This document shows, piece after piece, positions 35,868-45,304 of a stretch of DNA of 64,000 nucleotides (positions are counted from its first letter, which is position 1; each line of letters starts with the position of its first letter). The DNA lies in the NCBI RefSeq assembly GCF_011393335.1, contig NZ_CP049865.1, positions 1,754,722 to 1,818,721 on the forward strand. The letters are read 5' to 3'. The DNA comes from Propioniciclava coleopterorum. GTDB taxonomy: Bacteria > Actinomycetota > Actinomycetes > Propionibacteriales > Propionibacteriaceae. Position numbers and translations under genes: made by a program. The notes beneath the pieces are model-generated. The model made no database searches. It had not been told where the DNA came from and was given only the letters and a program-made list of their open reading frames with translations.

Positions 35868-38800
35868 TCAGGGCGTGACCTGGATCTCCGCGATCGTGCC
35901 CTGGTAGTTCGGGCCCACCCGGGGCAGCGCGGTGAGGTACACCAGGACGAACCGCGTCGTCACGGGGCGGTCCAGGTGAAGTTGGACGTGGCCCGTCGAC
36001 GGCTCGAACGAGGCCACGCGCCGCCACGAGGACGCCGCGTCCAGGGGCGGGCTCGTCACGTCCGCCTGCACCGGGACGCGCACCTCGCCGGTCGTCGGGG
36101 CGTCCCCGAGCGTCAGGACGATCCACGACACCGGCTTCGGCTCGCCCAGGTCGACGACGACGCCGGCGCCGGGCTTGCGTCCGTTGAAGTCGGCCGACCT
36201 GCCGTACCGCTCGGTGGTCCAGGCGGTCGCCGGGTTCCCGTCGATCGTGAGCTGTGCCAGGTCGGGGTTCTCGCGGTCGTCGCCCCCGTCGGCGCTGGGG
36301 TCGAAGTCGCGGGCGCCCGCGAGCACGTAGGCCTGCTGGGGTGCCGCCGGCATCGCGCTGGTCCGGTTGAACTGGTTCACGAAGACGCCGACCAGCCCGA
36401 CCACCAGGGCGATGACGACCAGCGCGAGCAGCGCGCCCTGCCAGCGTCGGGAGGGGTCGCGCGAGGGTGCCTGCTCCGAGACGCGCAGCTGCTCCGACGG
36501 CGGGGGGATCGGCGTGTAGGGCTGTCCGGGCGCCGGCTCCTCGTCGTCGACGTCGGACCAGATCGACTGGGTGGCCTCCTCGTGGTCCGGGCTGCCCCAC
36601 GGCGAGGCGGGCGCGTCCGCGCGGTGATGCAGGGCGCCGGTGGGCTCGCCGGGATCGTCCTCGACCGGCTCGTCGTCGGCCGAGGGCCGCGATCCGAACA
36701 CCCGGCGTCGGCGCTCGAACGGGACGTCCTGGCTGACGCTCAGACGGGCGGCGCTCGCGGGCGCTCCACCGGAGGCGGCGGGAGGAACGGCGGCGACGCC
36801 CCCGGGCGGCCGGCCGGGGGCTGTCCGCCGGACGCGGGTGGTTGCGCGCCGGACGCGGGTGGCTGCGCACCGGGGGCGTGCGGCCGCGCGGCGGGCGATC
36901 CGTCGACGGGAGCGGGTTCGGCCGCCCGACCTTCCGGACGCCCCAGCGGTCCGCGTCCGGACGCCCCGGGCAGCCCCTGCGGCGTCCCCGCGGGGATCCG
37001 CACCAGTTCGACCGGACCCTCGAGCCGCAGTTCGAGCAGGTGGGCGGCGTCGGCGCCCCCGAGCAGCGCCGAGAGCGCCTCGGCGATGTCGGCGGCGGTG
37101 GTCAGGGGCGTGCCCCGGCCGCGCGGCGCGCTGGAGAGGATCCGCTCGGCGATGTCGGACACCTCGACCGACACCCGGGTGGACGCCTGGTCGGGCGGCA
37201 GTGGGCGGCCGTGCCGGTCGGTGGTGGCCGCCGGGAGCCCGTACCGGCTCGGCCCGGGCCAGCGGGCGGTCAGGGACGCGTACAGCACCTCGCCGAGCGC
37301 CTGGACGTCGGCGCGCTCCGGGTCGCTGTCGGCGGCGTCCGGGTGCAGCGCGTGCTCGACCAGGAAGCCGACGATCTTCGGGTTGCCGCTGGTGGTGACG
37401 ACGATGGTGTCGGGGTTCAGGACCCGGTGGTGCAGCCCCTGGGCGTGCATGCCGGCCAGCCCGGCCGCGAGCTCGCGCACCAGCCAGGCCGCCTCGAGGT
37501 CCGACAGCGGGCCGTCGTGCAGCAGCAGTTCGAGCGAGCGTCCGGGGGCGTACTCGCAGACGACGAAGCTGCCGGCGCCGCCCGACTCGTCGAGCACGGC
37601 GTCCCACACCCGTAGGAACCGGTTGTCGATGGCGGGGGCCGCGCGGCGGGCCTGGTCGAGGACGTCGAGGGCGCGCGGGTCGTGCGGGTCGAGGATGTGG
37701 ATCAGCACCGGGCGGCCGAGCTTGAGGTCGAGCGCCCGCCAGGTGACGGTCGAGCCGCGGCGGTTGAGGGGTTCCTCGAGCCGGTAACGGCTCTCGAGGA
37801 TGTCGCCCTGGGCGTCGCGCGGGTCGAAGTCGGGGTCGGCCGGGGTGCTCGACGGGTCCGGATAGGCCAGGACGACGGCGTCCCGCTCGGCGGCGCCCTC
37901 GATCGTGACGGCCTCCTCGGCCTCGGCGAGCTCGGTCGGCAGGGAGTCCCCGCGGCGCCGCAGGACGGCCAGCAGTTGCCCGGCCTCGGGGATGTGCAGC
38001 AGGCGCGCCATGCCGAAGAAGGTGGCGCCGGCGAGGGCGAGCGCTCCCAGGAACGCACCCAAGGTCACCCCGAAGGACGCCTCGCGCGTCCACCAGGCGA
38101 TGCCGGCGGCCAGCAGCGCTCCGGGCAGCACCGACAGGAAGAGCTGGGTGAGCAGCCGCACCAGCGGCGCGCCGGACAGGGTGGGCAGCCGGCGCGCGAG
38201 CAGCCGATGCGTCAGCAGGGCGCCGACCAGGTAGGCCACCGCGTAGGCGATCGCCAGCCGCGGCGCGACGGTGGCGGGGTCCTGCACGAGCGCGACCAGC
38301 CCGACCGCCAGGGCGACGTTGACCAGCGCGATCCCCACCTGCACGAAGAACGGGGTGCGGGTGTCCTCCAGCGCGTAGAACCCCCGCAGGTGGACGTACT
38401 GGACCGTGAACGGCACCAGCCCCAGCGCGAACGCCATCAGCGTCCAGCCGATGAACGCCCAGGTGTCGGCGTTGGCGCCGTGGCCGAACGCGAGCCGCGC
38501 GAACGGCAGGCCGAGCACGAGGAAGGCCACCGCGGCGGGCACCAGGAACGTCAGCGCGAGCCGCATGGTGCGCATCGTCTCGGCGGCGACCCCGGGCAGG
38601 TCGTGCGCGGCCGCGAGCCGGGACGCCGAGGGCAGCATCGCCGTGGCCAGCGAGACCGTCAGCAGCGAGTGGGGCAGGATCCACACCAGGTAGGCGGTGT
38701 TGTAGGCCGTCAGTCCGGCGCCCGGGACGCCCGCCTGCTCAACGGTCGCCCCGCTCGCGAGCCGGCTGACGACGACCTGCACCAGCGTGGTCAGCAGCAC

Positions 38801-39619
38801 GTAGCCGAGCATCCACTTGGCGAGGTGGAACGTCTCTCCGAGCCCCTGGCCCTTCAGGTCGAAGCGGGGCCGGAAGGTGAGGCCCGTGGCCCGCATGCTC
38901 GGGATGAGCGCCAGCGTCTGCACCAGAATGCCGATCGTGGAGCCGATGCCGAGCACCAGGACCTGCTGGTCGGAGAACGGCGCCGACCGGTCGCCCGACG
39001 TGCCCCAGATCGCGAGGTAGAGCCCCAGCACCCCGATCCCGACCACGTTGTTGAGGATGGGCGCCCACATCATCGGGCCGAACCGGTCGCGGGCGTTGAG
39101 CACCTGGCCGATGAGGAAGAACGCGCCGAAGAAGAACAGCTGCGGCATCGTCAGCAGGGCCATCAGCACCAGTTGCTGCCAGTGCCCGGCCATCGCGGGG
39201 GTGCGCCACACGCCGGCCGTCCACAGGCTCATCACCTGCGGCGTGAGCAGCATGGCGACGGCCGTCACCCCGAGCAGGACGAGCGTGAAGGCGGTCATGA
39301 TCCGGTTGATGAACGCCTCGCCCGCGTCGGCGTCGTTCCGGGTGTGCCGGACGATCTGCGGGACCAGCACCGTGTTGAGCGCGCCGCCGGCGAACAGCAT
39401 GTACAGCGAGTTGGGCACCAGCGTCGCGAGGGTGAACGTCTCGACCTGCGGGTTGGCCGAGCCCAGCACGATCACGAGCAACCCGGCGCGCAGGAAGCCG
39501 AGCACGCGGCTGATGAGCGTCCCGGACGCCATCACCGCGGTCGCGTTGAGCAGCCGCCGGCTGGATGCCTCGGGCGTCGGGGACGCGGTGGGCGCGGGCG
39601 AACGCGTCGGCTCAGCCAT
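35868..39619 (-). CDS. murJ: MurJ-type lipid II flippase with pseudokinase and extracellular domain (apparent frameshift)
   Basis: About 1250 residues after adding one base near the C/G runs at 36799-36820 (plus strand). Residues ~20-540 form the 14-helix MurJ/MviN fold, which flips lipid II. Residues ~600-850 are kinase-like but lack the ATP-site Lys (VLIHIL), the HRD Asp (HHRVLNPD) and the DFG (VGFL), so this is a pseudokinase. After a Pro-rich linker a single helix (ALLALVVIALVVGLVGVFV) leads to an extracellular beta domain. Mycobacterial MviN (Rv3910) has the same plan and binds FhaA through its phosphorylated pseudokinase. The gene overlaps DUF6049 by 8 bp. Confidence 0.92.
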
Positions 39620-41536
39620 GTCCCACCCCCTTCTGGCGCGCGCGCACCTTCTTGATGCGCAGCGCGGTGCTCACGACCAGCACGATGCCCGAGACGATGA
39701 CCAGCGTCCACGCGATCGCGCCGAAGTTGGTGGTCTCCACCGTGATCTCAGTGTCGGGGGTGAGCCGACGACCGTCCACGGATTCCAGGTGCACCTGCGC
39801 GGTCACCACCCCGCCGCCGGCCGCGGTCGCGGCGAGCATGACGGTGCTGCTGGCACCCGCCTGCACCGTGACGGGCTCGGGGGCGGTGAAACGGATGCGC
39901 TGGGGGTTGTCGGTACTGACCGCCACCCGGACGACGGCCGGGTCGGTGAGGTGGTTGGTCACGGTGACGGGGAAGTCGCTCGTGGCGCCGGTCATCGAGA
40001 AGCGGGGCAGCGCGTCCAGGGTCACGGGGGGCTCGGCGGTCGCCGCGAGCCGCCGGTCGATCGCGTCGAACCACGCCTGCTGCTGCGTCTCGGCGTCCTC
40101 CCACCGCAGCGAGCCGCCGCGGGCCACCTGGGCGTCCGCGATGTCGGCGATGCCCGTCGAGGGGGCCAGCGCGCCGTAGACGCGGAGCCGCTCGCCGAGG
40201 CGCTCGAGCCGCGCGACCACGTCGCGCGTGAGGACGCCGGTGCGCGGGGGCGAGTGGGGGTCCACTCGGCGGGCGGCGTCCCCAGCACGTCGGCGAGCGG
40301 AGCGCGGCGGAAGCCGGCGGGCAGCGGGTCGGCGTCGGAGGCGACGTCCGCGGCGGTGCGGAGCCAGCGGACCTGGCCCCCGCCGGCGAGGGCCTGGGCG
40401 GCGAGGGTGTTGCGCCGGTTCACCGGCGTGTCCGGCAGCAGGGCCGTGGGGCTGAACGAGGGGGGATCCACCTCGACGACGGTGACCCCGCCGGCGCGGG
40501 AGACGGCGGCGGGAAGCCGGACGCCGAGCGCGAGGACGGGGGCGCCGAGGGGCTCGACCCGCTTCAGCGCGGCCGCGTCCGGGGAGACCAGCAGGACCGC
40601 GCGGGAGCCCGGGCTCTCCACCCGGGCGCCGGCCGTCACGGCGTCCTCCTGCAGCGCGGGGAAGCGGGCCGTCCCGGACGCGGACAGGTCGGGCGTCCCG
40701 AACAGGCCCGTGTGCCCCCGGGACGCGTCGAGCGCCTCGAACGCCTCGAGCCACGCCGCGGCGGCCGCCTCGCCCTCGCCGCGCACGCGCTCGGTGCCGG
40801 AGGTGACGAAGTAGCCGTCGGCCATGTCGCGGACCTCGGCGAGCAGGCCGGGATCCACGAACCAGTCGGTGTCGCGGGCCGCGGCGGCGTCCAGGAGTGC
40901 GCGGAGGCGTCCGGTGGAGAGTTCCTCGGCGAGCCCGTCATCGGTGAACAGGTCGGCCTTGATCTGCCGCGGCCGCGAGGAGAGTTCCACGACCGACGCC
41001 ACCGGGACGTCCTGGCGGGGCACCTGCGCCAGCGTGCGCAGCGTCCCCAGCGTCCGGATCGGGGTCTCCCCGACGGCGCGGCCCGCGGCGTCCACCCCCA
41101 CCCAGTAGGAGGCCGTCGCGCCCAGGCCGAGGTTGCTGGTGGCGGCGTCCACGGAGAACGCGGTGGTCTGGCCGGGCTGGATCTCCTGGTCGGCAGCGGT
41201 GAGGGTGACGGTGGCCGTCTGCCCGCCGACCGTGCCCCCCTCGGTGGTGGTCTTCTCGGTCAGGGCCTTCTCGACGGCCTCGCGGGACACGAGCGGCCGC
41301 GACGAGCGCCACAGCGAGACGGTCAGGGTGCGCAGCGGCGCGTCGGAGGTGTTGGTGACCGTGCCGGCCAGGTGCAGGCGGCCGTCGACGACCTCGGCGC
41401 GGCTCAGGGTGAGGGAGACGGCCTGCTCCGCCGCGTGCGCCGGCGGGCCGGTCAGCGTGAGCGCGACCAGCAACAGCAGGCTGAGCAGGGGTCCGAGGAT
41501 CCGGCGGCGGCAGGGGCCGGGCCGGTTCGCAGTCAC
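39612..41536 (-). CDS. DUF6049-like secreted membrane protein (apparent frameshift)
   Basis: 641 residues after adding one base at the G run 40246-40250 (plus strand). It has a signal peptide (LLSLLLLVALTLTGPPAHA), a large extracellular part of beta-sandwich and polysaccharide-deacetylase-like character (DDGLAEELSTGRLRALL), a second beta domain (FPVTVTNHLTDPAVVRV) and a C-terminal helix (WTLVIVSGIVLVVSTAL) with a basic tail. It corresponds in position to mycobacterial Rv3909 between cca and mviN. It is co-transcribed with murJ (8-bp overlap) and probably works with it in envelope growth; function unproven. Confidence 0.85.
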
Positions 41537-41568
41537 CTGTCCATCGTAGGCCGCTAAGCTCGATCAAC

Positions 41569-43011
41569 GTGTCCTCCCTCTCCGTAGACCAGCGTCGCGC
41601 CCTCTCCGAGGCGGTGCTCGCGACCCCGGCGATCCGCCGGGTCGGCGACGCCTTCGCGGCGTCCGGGTACGACCTGCACCTGGTCGGCGGCCCGGTGCGG
41701 GACGCGCTCATGGGGCGCGGCGTGCACGACCTGGACTTCACCACCGACGCCCGCCCGGACGCGATCGAGGCGATCCTGCGGACGCTGACGCCCGCGACCT
41801 GGGACATCGGCCGCGCGTTCGGCACCATCGGCGCCGCGCTGCGCGACGGCGGCCGGGAGGACATCGTCGAGGTGACGACCTACCGGGCCGACTCCTACGA
41901 CCCGGCCTCCCGCAAGCCGACCGTCGAGTTCGGCGATTCCCTCACCGACGACCTGATCCGCCGCGACTTCACCGTGAACGCCATGGCGCTGTCGGTCGTC
42001 AACGGCGCCTTCTCCGACCCGCACGGCGGCCTGGGCGACCTGGCCGCGGGCGTGCTGCGGACGCCGTCGCCGCCCGAGGTCTCCTTCGGCGACGACCCCC
42101 TGCGCATGATGCGCGCGGCCCGCTTCACCTCGCAGCTCGGCTTCACGCCCGCGCCGGAGGTCGTCGCGGCCATGGAGTCCATGGCGAAGCGGATCGACAT
42201 CATCTCCGCCGAGCGGGTCCGCGACGAACTGTCGCGCACGCTGCTGTCGGACGCCCCGCGTCCCGGCCTGGACCTCCTGGTGCGCACCGGGCTCGCCGAC
42301 CGCGTCATCCCCGAGGTGTCGGCGCTGGTGCGGGAGGTGGACGAGCACGGCCGTCACAAGGACATCTACGAGCACACGCTCACCGTGCTCGAGCAGTCGA
42401 TCGACCTCGAGAAGGCGCGGGGCCACGCGCCCGACCTGGTGGGGCGGCTCGCCGCGATCTTCCACGACGTCGGCAAGCCCCGCACCAAGCGGTTCGAGGG
42501 CGGCGGCAAGGTCTCGTTCCACCACCACGACGTCGTCGGCGCCAAGATGACGAGGAAGCGGCTCGCCGAGCTGCGGTTCTCCACCGACCAGATCAAGGCG
42601 GTCGCCAAGCTGGTCGAGCTGCACCTGCGCTTCCACGGCTACGCCGACACCGACTGGACCGACTCCGCGGTCCGCCGCTACGTGCGCGACGCCGGCGATC
42701 AGCTCGAGCGGCTCCACATCCTGACCCGCGCCGACTGCACCACCCGCAACCAGCGCAAGGCCAACCGGCTGCGGACCGCCTACGAGCAGCTCGAGTGGCG
42801 CATCGACGAGCTCGCGGCCCAGGAGGAGCTGGACGCCATCCGGCCCGACCTGGACGGCACGCAGATCATGGCGATCCTGGGGATCAAGCCCGGCCCGGTC
42901 GTCGGCCGGGCCTACGGGTTCCTGATGGAGCGCCGCCTGGAAGAGGGCCCGCTGGGCGAGGAGCGTGCCACGGCCGAACTGCTCGCCTGGTGGGCCGACC
43001 AGGAGCACTGA
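41569..43011 (+). CDS. cca: CCA tRNA nucleotidyltransferase
   Basis: 480 residues. Adds or repairs the 3' CCA end of tRNAs. The class II nucleotidyltransferase head has LVGGPVRDALMGRGVHDLDFTTDA with the metal-binding Asp pair, then RRDFTVNAMA, and the nucleotide-template region. A C-terminal HD domain (HTLTVLEQSI.., IFHDVGKP, HHHDVVGAK) is typical of actinobacterial enzymes. GTG 41569 has no Shine-Dalgarno site; TAAGCT (41555-41560) ends 8 nt before it, so the mRNA is probably leaderless. It is divergent from DUF6049-murJ, as in mycobacteria, but the NUDIX gene and sigM of that block are missing here. Confidence 0.96.
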   Translation: MSSLSVDQRRALSEAVLATPAIRRVGDAFAASGYDLHLVGGPVRDALMGRGVHDLDFTTDARPDAIEAILRTLTPATWDIGRAFGTIGAALRDGGREDIVEVTTYRADSYDPASRKPTVEFGDSLTDDLIRRDFTVNAMALSVVNGAFSDPHGGLGDLAAGVLRTPSPPEVSFGDDPLRMMRAARFTSQLGFTPAPEVVAAMESMAKRIDIISAERVRDELSRTLLSDAPRPGLDLLVRTGLADRVIPEVSALVREVDEHGRHKDIYEHTLTVLEQSIDLEKARGHAPDLVGRLAAIFHDVGKPRTKRFEGGGKVSFHHHDVVGAKMTRKRLAELRFSTDQIKAVAKLVELHLRFHGYADTDWTDSAVRRYVRDAGDQLERLHILTRADCTTRNQRKANRLRTAYEQLEWRIDELAAQEELDAIRPDLDGTQIMAILGIKPGPVVGRAYGFLMERRLEEGPLGEERATAELLAWWADQEH

Positions 43012-43015
43012 GCAC

Positions 43016-43040
43016 GCCCGCGAGCCCGGGCTCCGCGGGC
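43016..43040 (+). terminator. Hairpin after cca
   Basis: GCCCGCGAGCCC / GGGCTCCGCGGGC pair over 12 bases with one bulge, starting 5 bp after the stop codon and followed by TGCTCCTC. Confidence 0.55.
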
Positions 43041-43058
43041 TGCTCCTCGGGGGGCGGA

Positions 43059-43147
43059 TGTCGTCCTGGTGCCCCGAGAGCCGGTGCCGATCGCCGCGAC
43101 CAGGGGTGATGCCGGCCAGGCCGGGCGCTGGGGGCACCAGAACGACA
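43059..43147. repeat. Dispersed palindromic repeat, family 2, copy B
   Basis: An 89-bp element aligned end to end with the copy at 5501-5589. Its ends TGTCGTCCTGGTGCCCC and GGGGGCACCAGAACGACA are near-perfect inverted repeats. It lies between cca and the RhtA-like gene, just after the cca hairpin. Confidence 0.75.
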
Positions 43148-43282
43148 TCCCGGGCCGCGCGGACGCCGCGCCGCCGCCCCCGGGCACCCTCGGCCGCGCC
43201 GATGGCAACCCCGGACGCCGGATGCGGCGGCGCGGCCCCGCGGTGAGAGCATGGCGGGGACGTCGAGGCGAAGGGAAGTGCG

Positions 43283-44185
43283 GTGCGGGAGCGGTTGAGG
43301 TCGGGGGTGGCCCGGTTGTCGGCGGCGCCGATCGCGCTGCTGCTGATCTCGATCACCACGGTGCAGCTGGGCTCCTCCATCGCCAAGGACCTCTACTCGC
43401 TGGCGGCACCGCTGTCGGTGGCGTGGCTGCGGCTCGGCGCCGCCGCGATCATCCTGGGGGTGCTCACCCGGCCCAAGCTGACCGGGCGGTCGGCGTCCGA
43501 CTGGGGCTGGGTGGTCGGCTACGGCGCCAGCATGGCCGCGATGAACGTCACCTTCTACGAGGCGATCCAGCGGATCCCCGTCGGGATGGCGGTCACGCTG
43601 GAGTTCCTGGGCCCGCTGGGGGTTTCGGTGGCGCTGTCGCGGCGCTGGCGCGACCTGCTCTGGGTCGGCCTCGCCGCCCTGGGCGTCGCGCTGCTGGGCT
43701 TCTCGCCGGGGGATCTCGACCCGATCGGCGTCCTGTGGGCGCTGGCCGCCGCCGCGCTGTGGGCGGCCTACATCCTGCTCGCCGGGCCGACCGGACGCCG
43801 CTGGTCCGGCGTCGACGGCGTCGCCGTCGCCTTCTGGGTCGGCTTCCTCGGCGTCACCCCGATCATGCTGGCGCTGGACGCCTTCCCCGACCCGATCGTC
43901 CGGGTCTGGCTGGTCGGCGCCGCCGTCGGCCTGCTCAGCTCGGTCATCCCCTACGGCATCGAGATGGTGGTGCTGCGGCGCATCGAGCCCCGCATCTTCG
44001 GCATCCTGATGAGCCTCGAACCCGCCGTCGCCGCCCTGGCGGCGCTGATCCTGCTGGGCGAGACGCTGCGTCCGGTCGAGGTGCTCGCGATGGCGTGCGT
44101 CGTCGCGGCGTCCATCGGCGTGGTGCGGACCGCGCGGAGGCGTCCGGAGAACACCACGGAGGCCGCCGCGGAGGAGGGCCTGTAG
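43283..44185 (+). CDS. EamA-family (RhtA-like) exporter
   Basis: 300 residues with ten hydrophobic helices in two five-helix EamA repeats (LSVAWLRLGAAAIIL, GVLWALAAAALWAAYILLAG, SSVIPYGIEMVVLRRI, FGILMSLEPAVAALAALILLGE). The last segment is characteristic of the RhtA threonine/homoserine efflux group. GTG 43283 with GGGAAG upstream is the likely start. It may export amino acids or their analogues. It stands alone, followed by the convergent HTH gene. Confidence 0.85.
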   Translation: MRERLRSGVARLSAAPIALLLISITTVQLGSSIAKDLYSLAAPLSVAWLRLGAAAIILGVLTRPKLTGRSASDWGWVVGYGASMAAMNVTFYEAIQRIPVGMAVTLEFLGPLGVSVALSRRWRDLLWVGLAALGVALLGFSPGDLDPIGVLWALAAAALWAAYILLAGPTGRRWSGVDGVAVAFWVGFLGVTPIMLALDAFPDPIVRVWLVGAAVGLLSSVIPYGIEMVVLRRIEPRIFGILMSLEPAVAALAALILLGETLRPVEVLAMACVVAASIGVVRTARRRPENTTEAAAEEGL

Positions 44186-44232
44186 CCGGCGCCGCGGCGG
44201 CGGCGCACCGGCCGTGAGGATCGGCCGGACGC

Positions 44233-44571
44233 TCAGCCGACGGCGGCGTCCAGCCTCGACAGGGTGGCCTCGTCGACCGCGAAGCGCCACGGTTCCGGGT
44301 CGCGCGGCGTCCGCCCCACGAGCGAGCGGCCCTCGGGCGGCGCGGTCCAGTCGACGAGTTGCGCGCACGTGAGGTCGAGCGCCTGGAGCAGCGTCTCGAA
44401 GTTCCCGCGCAGGGCCGGGGTGGGGAGGTGGCGCCCGTTCAGCCAGCCCTGCAGCGTGGCCGGCGGGACCCCCGCGACCCGGGCCGCGGCGCGGATCGAC
44501 AAGTGCTTGCGGATGCGCGCCTCGTTGATGAGCCGCCCGATCTCTGGGTAGGGGGGCCGGGGTCCGTCCAT
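44233..44571 (-). CDS. Small helix-turn-helix (XRE-like) protein
   Basis: 112 residues. The N-terminal half is an XRE-type helix-turn-helix (IGRLINEARIRKHLSIRAAARVAGVPPATLQGWLNGRHLP). The C-terminal half, with WTAPPEGRSLVGR and EPWRF, is not recognised. ATG 44571 follows a GATACT -10 box by 6 nt and has no Shine-Dalgarno site, so it is read as leaderless. It probably regulates itself or an unlinked target. Confidence 0.75.
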   Translation of the reverse strand: MDGPRPPYPEIGRLINEARIRKHLSIRAAARVAGVPPATLQGWLNGRHLPTPALRGNFETLLQALDLTCAQLVDWTAPPEGRSLVGRTPRDPEPWRFAVDEATLSRLDAAVG

Positions 44572-44777
44572 GCTTGTAGTATCAACCAATCGTGCCGATA
44601 TGTGCCACGCGGTCCACGCTCACGGGCGTACGAATGTGTACGACTTCGGCGCCGATTGCCCTAGCAGTCACGTGAAAGCGGTATCAGGGGCGCGTGGGGC
44701 GCCGGCGGCGGCACCCGTCGGCAGCGGAGGGGCCCGACCCGGTTCCGCCGGCGGGGACACGCGATTACCCTCGAGGG

Positions 44778-45164
44778 ATGAACGTGTTCACCCTCGCATC
44801 CCGCGTCGCGGTCGCCGCGCCGTTCGTCTACCTGGGCTGGCAGGCCGCCCGTCAGCCCGGCGGGCGGGTGAAGGCCGCCGAGGCCTTCGGCATCCCCGCC
44901 GACCTGTCGGATCTGGCCGTGCGGGCCAACGGCGCGGCGATGGTCGCCGGCGGCCTGTCCGTCGCGACCGGCATCCTGCCCCGGCTCGGCGCCGCGGGCG
45001 TGCTCGCCGCCCTGGTGCCCACCACGATCGCCGGCCACCCGTTCTGGAAGGAGACCGACCCGCAGGCGCGGGCCGCTCAACTCACCCAGGCGCTGAAGAA
45101 CCTCGGCATGGCCGGTGGGCTGCTGGCCGTGGTGGCCGCCCCCGGAGGCCGCACCCCGAGCTGA
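44778..45164 (+). CDS. DoxX-family membrane protein
   Basis: 128 residues with four hydrophobic segments in the DoxX pattern: FVYLGWQAARQPGGRVKAAEAFGIP near the start, ANGAAMVAGGLSVATGILPRLGA, LVPTTIAGHPFW and NLGMAGGLLAVVAA. Mycobacterial DoxX acts with superoxide dismutase at the membrane; here no such partner is near, so the function is open. TACCCT (44766-44771) ends 6 nt before ATG 44778, so it is leaderless. The 190-bp upstream gap holds nothing else I can name. Confidence 0.85.
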   Translation: MNVFTLASRVAVAAPFVYLGWQAARQPGGRVKAAEAFGIPADLSDLAVRANGAAMVAGGLSVATGILPRLGAAGVLAALVPTTIAGHPFWKETDPQARAAQLTQALKNLGMAGGLLAVVAAPGGRTPS

Positions 45165-45185
45165 CGGCTCGCGCCGACCACCCCC

Positions 45186-45263
45186 GCGACCGCACCATCG
45201 GCTGACGCCTGCGACCGCACCACCGGCAGACGGTGCCCCCTGCGACTGCACCACCGGCTGACG
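45186..45263. repeat. Imperfect 22-bp direct repeat
   Basis: Three copies of GCGAC(C/T)GCACCA(T/C)CGGC(T/A)GACG start at 45186, 45211 and 45242. They lie in the gap after the DoxX gene and before the end of the sensor kinase gene. Confidence 0.65.
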
Positions 45264-45304
45264 GGGCTGTCCGCCGGGCGTGGATCGCGAGCCTCACCGC
45301 GGGG

